The notes beneath the pieces were generated by a model that searched no databases, was not told the DNA's origin, and saw nothing but the letters and a program-made list of their open reading frames with translations. From NCBI GenBank assembly GCA_045578625.1, contig JAZNKN010000002.1, forward strand, positions 1-18,183: DNA of 18,183 bases. Direction: 5' to 3'. Origin of the DNA: RGIG3009 sp045578625 (GTDB taxonomy: Bacteria > Bacillota > Clostridia > Oscillospirales > Acutalibacteraceae). This document shows positions 13,879-18,183 of this stretch, piece after piece. Each line of letters starts with the position of its first letter. The first letter of the stretch is position 1. A program made the position numbers and the translations under genes.

Positions 13879-14958
13879 ATGACGATCGTAGAAATTGCCA
13901 AGCTGTTCGCGATGGATCAGGAGCCGCTGGCGGCAGAGCCGTACGGCTGCGGTCACATCAACGACACCTATTGCGTGACCTCCAAGGATAAGCGCTACAT
14001 CCTGCAGCGCATCAACCACAAGGTGTTCCCCGACGTGGCGGGTCTGATGGACAACATTCAGCGCGTGACGGATATGCTGCGCGAGAAGGTGCTGGCGAAC
14101 GGCGGCGATCCCGACCGCGAATGCCTGCAGATCATCCCTACCAAGGACGGCAAGTCCTATCTGGAGTTTGAGGGTAACTACTACCGTATGTACGTGTTTG
14201 TGGAGCGCACCTTGTCGCTGCAGACGGTGGAGGATCCCATCCACTTCTACTATTCCGCGGTGGCGTTCGGTCGCTTCCAGAAGCAGCTGGCCAGCTTCCC
14301 TGCCGAGACGCTGTGCGAGGTCATTCCGAACTTCCACAACACTGCGTCCCGCTATGAGGCGTTTGAGGCCGCTGTGGCCGCTGACCTGAAGGGTCGCGCC
14401 GCTGAGGTGGCGGAGGAGATCGCGTTCGTGCGCGCCCGCAAGGCCGACACCGAAAAGGTGGTCGCGCTGCTCGAGTCGGGCGAGCTGCCGCTGCGCGTGA
14501 CCCATAACGATACCAAGCTGAACAACGTGCTGCTGGACGATGAGACCGGCAAGCCGATGGCCGTTATCGATCTGGACACCGTGATGCCCGGCTCGTCGCT
14601 GTACGATTTCGGCGACAGCATCCGCTTCGGCACCAATCCCTGCGCCGAGGACGAGAAGGATCTGTCCAAGGTGTTCTGCCAGGTCAATCTGTTCGAGGAG
14701 TATACCAAGGGTTACCTTGAGGCGTGCGGCGACAGCCTGACCGCCAAGGAGAAGGAGCTACTGCCGTTCGGTGGTTATCTGATGACGCTGGAGTGCGGTA
14801 TCCGCTTCCTGACCGACTACCTCAACGGTGACACCTACTTCAAGATCCATTATCCGGAGCAGAATCTGGATCGCTGCCATACCCAGTTTAAGCTGGCGGC
14901 GGATATCATGGATAAGATGGATGAGCTCAACGCTATCGTCAAGAAGTACGACAAATAA
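13879..14958 (+). CDS. Phosphotransferase family protein, N-acetylhexosamine 1-kinase-like
   Basis: A 359-residue kinase of the aminoglycoside-phosphotransferase/choline-kinase fold. The start EPYGCGHINDTYCV (about residues 20-33), the ATP-contact strand RYILQRIN, the catalytic loop THNDTKLNNVLLD (Asp211) and the metal-binding VIDLDTVMPG (Asp231/Asp233) closely resemble NahK/LnpB, which phosphorylates GlcNAc and GalNAc at C1. Family breadth means other sugars cannot be excluded. The ATG at 13879 lies 11 bp after the nucleotidyltransferase stop with GAGGAG upstream; an open frame further 5' overlaps the neighbour and is not used. Kinase plus nucleotidyltransferase plus galE recalls the Bifidobacterium lnp salvage pathway, but the phosphorylase lnpA is not in the window. 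Ends at a terminator that is part of the duplicated 115-bp element. Confidence 0.85.
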   Translation: MTIVEIAKLFAMDQEPLAAEPYGCGHINDTYCVTSKDKRYILQRINHKVFPDVAGLMDNIQRVTDMLREKVLANGGDPDRECLQIIPTKDGKSYLEFEGNYYRMYVFVERTLSLQTVEDPIHFYYSAVAFGRFQKQLASFPAETLCEVIPNFHNTASRYEAFEAAVAADLKGRAAEVAEEIAFVRARKADTEKVVALLESGELPLRVTHNDTKLNNVLLDDETGKPMAVIDLDTVMPGSSLYDFGDSIRFGTNPCAEDEKDLSKVFCQVNLFEEYTKGYLEACGDSLTAKEKELLPFGGYLMTLECGIRFLTDYLNGDTYFKIHYPEQNLDRCHTQFKLAADIMDKMDELNAIVKKYDK

Positions 14959-14970
14959 GTGAGCGAGAAA

Positions 14971-15001
14971 GACCGCCGCCCGATTTGGGCGGCGGTCTTT
15001 T
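14971..15001 (+). terminator. Terminator of the nucleotidyltransferase-kinase operon
   Basis: Stem GACCGCCGCCCG (14971-14982), loop ATT, second arm to 14997, then TTTT. The closing pair is G-U here because of T at 14986; the copy after the transporter has C at that place and a G-C pair. Confidence 0.9.
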
Positions 15002-15085
15002 GGTGGGAGGGGTTGTGTGGAGAACCCCTCCGTCACGCATGCGCGTGACACCTCCCCTGATAGGGGAGGCTTGCGGACGGGGCGT
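14971..15085 (+). repeat. 115-bp terminator-linked hairpin cluster, copy 1
   Basis: Matches 18069-18183 with one difference (T at 14986, C at 18084). It comprises four successive stems: the terminator; GGAGGGGTT/AACCCCTCC (15006-15014 and 15023-15031); GTCACGC/GCGTGAC (15032-15038 and 15043-15049); and CCTCCCCT-GAT-AGGGGAGG (15051-15069). The match may extend beyond the window's right edge in the second copy, so the true repeat length is not known. Confidence 0.92.
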
Positions 15086-15104
15086 CGAGGGCGCCTCCCC
15101 CTAC
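15063..15104 (-). repeat. REP-like element with long loop
   Basis: On the minus strand GTAG (15101-15104) is followed by GGGGAGGC, which pairs with GCCTCCCC; the 3' arm (15063-15070) is shared with the last hairpin of the 115-bp repeat. The loop is about 22 nt, so it fits the family less well than the others. Confidence 0.5.
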
Positions 15105-15113
15105 AAAGCCCGC

Positions 15114-15136
15114 GGGCGGTAGGTTGCCGCCCCTAC
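15114..15136 (-). repeat. REP-like hairpin, third stem type
   Basis: On the minus strand: GTAG (15133-15136), stem GGGCGG, loop CAACCTA, stem CCGCCC. Same layout as the family A and B elements but with a 6-bp stem and 7-nt loop. Confidence 0.6.
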
Positions 15137-15153
15137 CACCCCAAAACGGTATT

Positions 15154-15180
15154 GTAGGGGAGGGCCTTTGTGCCCTCCCG
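15154..15180 (+). repeat. REP-like hairpin, family A, intergenic copy
   Basis: GTAG (15154-15157), stem GGGAGGGC, loop CTTTGT, stem GCCCTCCC. It differs from the copy inside the RAYT gene at 11354-11380 only in two loop bases, and the following CG is also shared. Confidence 0.82.
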
Positions 15181-15204
15181 CGCAGGGAAGGCACAGGTTT
15201 TGGT

Positions 15205-15230
15205 GGAACGACACGCAGGTCGTTCCCTAC
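15205..15230 (-). repeat. REP-like hairpin, family B, left copy
   Basis: On the minus strand: GTAG (15227-15230), stem GGAACGAC, loop CTGCGT, stem GTCGTTCC. Identical over 26 bp, in the same orientation, to 15877-15902; together they bracket the XRE regulator pair. Confidence 0.82.
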
Positions 15231-15262
15231 GGAGTAACAATGGGGTCGTGCAAGGGATCTCT

Positions 15263-15499
15263 TTACGATTCACAGTGGCGGAGTTGGTCGGCGGGGGAAA
15301 TGCCAAACACATCCTGTACGTGAAAAAAGAGTACAACACTGATGCGCGGCATTTCACCGCGTTCCAATTTCCGCAGGCTGGCGACACTGATATGAAGCAG
15401 TGCCGCCATCTTTTTTTGTGACAGGCCATGCTGCCGCCGTAGTTGACGCAGCATAGCACAGAATGCCGCAAAGTCTTTTGAGTTTTTTGGGGTTATCAT
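15263..15499 (-). CDS. Small XRE-family transcriptional regulator
   Basis: A 78-residue DNA-binding protein. Residues about 10-60 form a lambda-repressor-like helix-turn-helix: FAAFCAMLRQLRRQHGLSQKKMAALLHIS followed by SLRKLERGEMPRIS (here split: LRRQHGLSQKKMAALLHIS, then VASLRKLERGEMPRIS). There is no extra sensor domain. The start is the ATG at 15497-15499, with GGAGGTGCCCC immediately upstream; the open frame continues 29 codons through the promoter and operators and is rejected. It is divergent from a second small XRE gene, and a three-site operator lies between them, so it probably represses itself and its neighbour. Target genes beyond the pair are unknown. Confidence 0.8.
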   Translation of the reverse strand: MITPKNSKDFAAFCAMLRQLRRQHGLSQKKMAALLHISVASLRKLERGEMPRISVVLFFHVQDVFGISPADQLRHCES

Positions 15500-15525
15500 G
15501 GGGCACCTCCGCATGTTATTCTTAT

Positions 15526-15587
15526 CTTTAACACAATAATAGCACCAAAATGTGTTAAAGTCAAGAAAACAGTGTATCTTTAACACA
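15526..15587. promoter_or_regulatory. Three-site operator CTTTAACACA between the divergent XRE genes
   Basis: The decamer CTTTAACACA occurs exactly at 15526-15535 (plus), 15551-15560 (minus) and 15578-15587 (plus). Sites 1 and 2 form an inverted repeat with a 15-bp spacer that surrounds the -10 of the left gene. Sites 2 and 3 form the opposite inverted arrangement, 17 bp apart. This layout is typical of an autoregulating switch; which XRE protein binds is not known. Confidence 0.75.
15536..15564 (-). promoter_or_regulatory. Promoter of the left XRE gene
   Basis: On the minus strand TTGACT (15559-15564) and TATTAT (15536-15541) are 17 bp apart. Operator site 2 overlaps the -35 and spacer, and site 1 abuts the -10, so occupancy would block polymerase. 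No equally clear promoter was seen for the right-hand XRE gene. Confidence 0.72.
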
Positions 15588-15603
15588 AAACAGGAGGTGC
15601 TAT

Positions 15604-15855
15604 ATGAAAATCTACAATTTTAACGGAAAGAAAAACATTTGCGGCGAGCGTATTCGTCAGGCGCGTATCCGGCAGCGGTTATCGCAGTCACAACTGGCGG
15701 CACAAATGCAGGTCGCAGGGGTCGTTATTGAGCGCGATTGTATCAGCCGCATTGAGATCGGCACACGCTTTGTCCCGGATTATGAGTTGCCCGTTTATGC
15801 AAAGGTCTTGCATGTGTCTGTAGAATGGTTGTTGGGATTAACAGAGACGGTATAA
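15604..15855 (+). CDS. Small XRE-family transcriptional regulator (right of pair)
   Basis: An 83-residue helix-turn-helix protein: ERIRQARIRQRLSQSQLAAQMQ (about residues 15-36) carries the first helices, CISRIEIGTRFVPDYELPVYA the recognition and following helix, and KVLHVSVEWLLGLTE is a typical XRE C-terminal end. There is no additional domain. The ATG at 15604 has AGGAGGTGCTAT upstream. It is divergent from the other small XRE gene and shares its operator region. The two proteins are only distantly similar. Both genes are flatter in base composition than the GC-rich neighbours and sit between two identical REP-like hairpins, so the cassette may be a later arrival; this is inference. Confidence 0.82.
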   Translation: MKIYNFNGKKNICGERIRQARIRQRLSQSQLAAQMQVAGVVIERDCISRIEIGTRFVPDYELPVYAKVLHVSVEWLLGLTETV

Positions 15856-15876
15856 TTGGAAACTGATAGCACGCGA

Positions 15877-15902
15877 GGAACGACACGCAGGTCGTTCCCT
15901 AC
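15877..15902 (-). repeat. REP-like hairpin, family B, right copy
   Basis: Identical to 15205-15230 over 26 bp and in the same orientation (GTAG at 15899-15902 on the minus strand, stem GGAACGAC, loop CTGCGT). It lies between the right XRE gene and the promoter of the riboswitch transcript. Confidence 0.82.
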
Positions 15903-15951
15903 AAGACTGCAATGGAATTGTGCCAAAAAGCGCGAAAATTTGCGCGTGGTA

Positions 15952-15980
15952 TTGACAAATTTTGACCTATATGGTATGTT
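15952..15980 (+). promoter_or_regulatory. Promoter of the lysine riboswitch-transporter transcript
   Basis: Consensus TTGACA (15952-15957), 17 bp, TATGTT (15975-15980) with TGG directly before it, making an extended -10. The predicted transcription start is about 15987, just upstream of the riboswitch. Confidence 0.82.
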
Positions 15981-16000
15981 GAAGGCAACTTAATAAAAAT

Positions 16001-16165
16001 CGCTGATAGAGGCGCGGTCAACATCAGTAGCACACACGGCGTACAGGCAGTGCGGTGTGCGAAAGGGACGATCGCCGAAGCGCTGCTTCCGGCTGCCTGT
16101 CGGGGTATCGGCTGGGCGTATGCAGAAGATGCATGCGACTGTCACAGATGTGGAGCGCTATCACG
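16001..16165 (+). ncRNA. Lysine riboswitch (L box)
   Basis: The conserved core is recognisable in order: TGATAGAGGCGCGG (16004 on), AAGGGACGATCGCCGAAG (about 16062-16080), GGGTATCGGCTGG (about 16103-16115), ACTGTCACAGATGTGGAGC (about 16138-16156) and CGCTATCA (16156-16163). The closing stem P1 pairs TGATAG (16004-16009) with CTATCA (16158-16163). The downstream terminator at 16205-16242 makes it an off-switch in which bound lysine should stop transcription of the transporter. I did not resolve the alternative antiterminator pairing. Confidence 0.93.
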
Positions 16166-16204
16166 TGGTGTGCCTATGTCTCGTTCTGTATCCCGACGTA
16201 GATC

Positions 16205-16242
16205 ATCGCGGTCGCTCTGTGTTTGTGCGACCGCGATTTTTT
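16205..16242 (+). terminator. Riboswitch expression-platform terminator
   Basis: An 11-bp stem ATCGCGGTCGC / GCGACCGCGAT with an 11-nt loop, followed by TTTTT (16238-16242). It stands between the lysine aptamer and the Shine-Dalgarno GGGGAGGAG of the transporter gene. Confidence 0.92.
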
Positions 16243-16262
16243 GTGTATGGGGAGGAGTAACC

Positions 16263-18053
16263 ATGAAAAGAAACAAGAAACTGTCACGGTTTGTCGTGAC
16301 GGCGGTGCTGTGCGTGATCGTGTTTGCGATGACCACGCTGGGACTGTCCGCCTCCGGTGATCCAGCGGCGACCGACACCGCCTTTACGGTCGGTGACGAG
16401 GCGTACGATCTGACGGACGGCGCATCGGCGATGGATTACACGTCGAACTACGCCGACAACCTGCAGGACGATCCCGCGTTTGAGACGCATCTGTCCACGG
16501 CGCTTAGCAAGGTCAAGGAGACCGTGCCGCTGTATGCCAGCGCGTGGTCGCTGCTGCCGCCGATCATTGCCATCGTGTTGGCGCTCATTACCAAAGAGGT
16601 GTATTCCTCGCTGCTTATCGGTATCGTGTCGGGCGGTCTGCTGTATGCCAACTTCAGCTTTGAAGGCACCGTCAACCACGTGATCGCCGACGGCTTTATC
16701 GGCAGTCTTTCCGATGCCTACAACGTCGGTATCCTGTTCTTCTTGGTGATGCTCGGTTCGATGGTCGCTATGATGAATCGCGCCGGCGGCTCGGCCGCGT
16801 TCGGTCGGTGGGCGACCTCGCACATCAAGTCCCGCGTGGGTGCGCAGCTCGCCACCGTTTGCCTCGGTGTGCTGATCTTCGTTGATGACTATTTCAACTG
16901 CCTGACCGTTGGCTCGGTGATGCGTCCCGTGACCGACAAGCAGAACATTTCGCGCGCGAAGCTCGCGTACATCATTGATGCGACCGCTGCACCGATCTGC
17001 ATCATCGCGCCGATCTCATCGTGGGCGGCGGCGGTCGCCGGCTTCACGGAGGGTACGGGTGCGACCAGTGGTATCGCGCTGTTTATCAGCGCCATTCCCT
17101 ACAACTTCTACGCCCTGCTGACCATTGTGATGCTGATCTTCCTCGCGCTGACCGGTATTGAGTACGGTCCGATGAAGACGCACGAGAAAAACGCCAAGGA
17201 CGGCGATCTGTTCACGGTGGAGACGCGGGAGGCGGTCGAGGAAATGAACGCCAATCCGCGCGGCCGCGTGTGCGACTTGGTGGTGCCGATCGTGTTCCTC
17301 ATCGCCGCGTGCGTGGTGGGAATGATCTATTCCGGCGGCTTCTTCACCGCCCACAGCGAGATGTACCGCGATTTCATCGGCGCGTTCTCCAACTGTGACG
17401 CGTCGGTGGGTCTGGCGTACGGCTCGTTCTTCTCGGTCATCTTTACCGTTATCTTCTATCTGTGCCGCCGCGTACTGTCATTCCGCGATTGTATGGATCG
17501 CGTGCCGGAGGGCTTCCGCCTGATGGTGCCGGCGATCATGATCCTGACCTGCGCCTGGACGCTCAAGGTCATGACCGACAGCCTGGGTGCGACCATCTTC
17601 ATTTCGCAGTGGATCCGCGGCTCGGCGGGTGCGTTTGCGAACTTCCTGCCGGCGGTCATCTTCCTGATCGCGGTGGGGCTGTCCTTCTCGACCGGTACGT
17701 CGTGGGGTACGTTCGGTATCCTGATCCCCATCGTGCTGGGTGTGTTCGGTGCGCAGGACGGTGTCATCACCACCATCGCCATCTCGGCGTGTATGGCGGG
17801 TGCGGTGTGCGGAGATCATTGCTCGCCCATTTCGGATACCACCATTATGGCGTCTGCCGGTGCGCAGTGTAACCATATTGCCCACGTTTCCACGCAGTTG
17901 CCCTATGCGATCACCGTTGCGGCGGTGTCGTTTGTCGGCTACGTGCTGTGTGGCTTCATCCAAAGTGCGTGGGTGGTGCTGCCCGTCAGCATCGTGCTGC
18001 TGTTTGCGGTGCTGTACGGTATTAAGCTGATGCAGAAGAGAAAGGCCGCGTAA
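16263..18053 (+). CDS. NhaC-family Na+/H+ antiporter-like transporter, lysine-riboswitch controlled
   Basis: A 596-residue polytopic membrane protein. A signal-like hydrophobic segment (about residues 9-30) is followed by an acidic, Asp-rich stretch of about 60 residues, then the usual NhaC-type core: SLLPPIIAIVLALITKEVYSSLLIG (written in parts: SLLPPIIAIVLALITKEV, YSSLLIGIVSGG), FVDDYFNCLTVGSVMRPVTD, APICIIAPISSWAA, FSTGTSWGTFGILIPI and CGDHCSPISDTTIMAS. Many transmembrane helices are evident. Family members move Na+ and H+, but NhaC-like genes behind lysine riboswitches are generally considered lysine transporters, so lysine import (or exchange) is the best guess here. The start is the ATG at 16263 with GGGGAGGAG 5 nt upstream; the open frame to 16050 is riboswitch sequence. 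It ends at the terminator in the second 115-bp repeat. Confidence 0.92.
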   Translation: MKRNKKLSRFVVTAVLCVIVFAMTTLGLSASGDPAATDTAFTVGDEAYDLTDGASAMDYTSNYADNLQDDPAFETHLSTALSKVKETVPLYASAWSLLPPIIAIVLALITKEVYSSLLIGIVSGGLLYANFSFEGTVNHVIADGFIGSLSDAYNVGILFFLVMLGSMVAMMNRAGGSAAFGRWATSHIKSRVGAQLATVCLGVLIFVDDYFNCLTVGSVMRPVTDKQNISRAKLAYIIDATAAPICIIAPISSWAAAVAGFTEGTGATSGIALFISAIPYNFYALLTIVMLIFLALTGIEYGPMKTHEKNAKDGDLFTVETREAVEEMNANPRGRVCDLVVPIVFLIAACVVGMIYSGGFFTAHSEMYRDFIGAFSNCDASVGLAYGSFFSVIFTVIFYLCRRVLSFRDCMDRVPEGFRLMVPAIMILTCAWTLKVMTDSLGATIFISQWIRGSAGAFANFLPAVIFLIAVGLSFSTGTSWGTFGILIPIVLGVFGAQDGVITTIAISACMAGAVCGDHCSPISDTTIMASAGAQCNHIAHVSTQLPYAITVAAVSFVGYVLCGFIQSAWVVLPVSIVLLFAVLYGIKLMQKRKAA

Positions 18054-18068
18054 TGCGGAGAAAGCAGA

Positions 18069-18099
18069 GACCGCCGCCCGATTCGGGCGGCGGTCTTTT
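18069..18099 (+). terminator. Terminator of the transporter gene
   Basis: Stem GACCGCCGCCCG, loop ATT, CGGGCGGCGGTC, then TTTT; a perfect 12-bp stem 15 bp after the stop. It forms the first hairpin of the duplicated element. Confidence 0.92.
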
Positions 18100-18183
18100 G
18101 GTGGGAGGGGTTGTGTGGAGAACCCCTCCGTCACGCATGCGCGTGACACCTCCCCTGATAGGGGAGGCTTGCGGACGGGGCGT
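18069..18183 (+). repeat. 115-bp terminator-linked hairpin cluster, copy 2 (runs to window end)
   Basis: Same as 14971-15085 except for C at 18084. The single change turns a G-U pair into G-C in the terminator stem, so pairing is kept. The window stops inside the repeat, so its right boundary is unseen. Confidence 0.92.

Larger units (their letters stand above)
14959..15262. other. Intergenic repeat cluster
   Basis: This 304-bp gap holds no gene. It consists of the operon terminator and 115-bp repeat, followed by four GTAG-headed hairpins in a row (15063-15104, 15114-15136, 15154-15180, 15205-15230), three on the minus strand and one on the plus. Short open frames here are by-products of the repeats. 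Confidence 0.8.

Noticed and set aside
14758..15051. Minus-strand frame beginning MSRACVTEGFSTQPLP, with the same N-terminus in a frame at 17478-18149
   Set aside because: The shared N-terminus comes from the duplicated 115-bp hairpin block; the rest is antisense to the kinase and the transporter genes.
15063..15230. CRISPR-like array
   Set aside because: Repeats are individually palindromic, differ in sequence and orientation, and have no regular unique spacers or cas genes.
16050..16262. Upstream extension of the transporter reading frame and an overlapping 67-codon frame
   Set aside because: This stretch is the lysine riboswitch and its terminator; a good Shine-Dalgarno sits before the ATG at 16263.

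Overview
The window is GC-rich chromosomal DNA from an endospore-forming Clostridia bacterium, most likely an Oscillospirales/Ruminococcaceae-type gut commensal. This is inferred from the spoIIAA-spoIIAB-sigF sporulation operon, the lysine riboswitch, the Firmicutes-type promoters and Shine-Dalgarno sites, and the hairpin-rich intergenic repeats. Fifteen protein genes are supported, and almost all of them are housekeeping genes.

Layout. 1-358: hairpin-rich non-coding DNA. 359-1796 (minus): the forespore sigma-factor operon, spoIIAA, spoIIAB and sigF, with 4-bp overlaps. 1954-3519 (plus): a cardiolipin synthase divergent from it. 3571-6398 (minus): two translationally coupled flavoproteins (HI0933/BaiN family, then a COG2509-like FAD protein) behind a strong extended -10 promoter. 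6597-10444 (plus): glmS, a GlmU-like acetyltransferase that lacks the uridylyltransferase half, and glmM, i.e. the route from fructose-6-phosphate to amino-sugar precursors of the cell wall. 10513-11716 (plus): a TtcA-family tRNA thiolase overlapping a REP-associated tyrosine transposase (RAYT). 11759-12775 (minus): galE. 12956-14958 (plus): a sugar-phosphate nucleotidyltransferase and an N-acetylhexosamine 1-kinase-like gene; with galE they look like a sugar-salvage module. 14959-15902: repeat clusters around a divergent pair of small XRE regulators with shared operator sites. 15952-18053 (plus): a lysine riboswitch with terminator controlling an NhaC-type transporter. 18054-18183: a second copy of a 115-bp terminator-linked repeat.

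The most interesting signal is the RAYT and its candidate repeats. Several elements share a 5' GTAG tetranucleotide followed by a hairpin, usually with an 8-bp stem and 6-nt loop, which is the architecture of REP sequences. Two of them lie inside the RAYT coding sequence itself, in opposite orientation and matching at 26 of 27 positions, so that they encode protein while forming an inverted repeat. A third copy of that family lies 3.6 kb downstream. A second stem family with the same GTAG head appears as two identical 26-bp direct repeats that bracket the XRE pair. A separate 115-bp hairpin cluster is duplicated (one mismatch) after the kinase and transporter genes. Family names come from recalled motifs and were not checked against a database.
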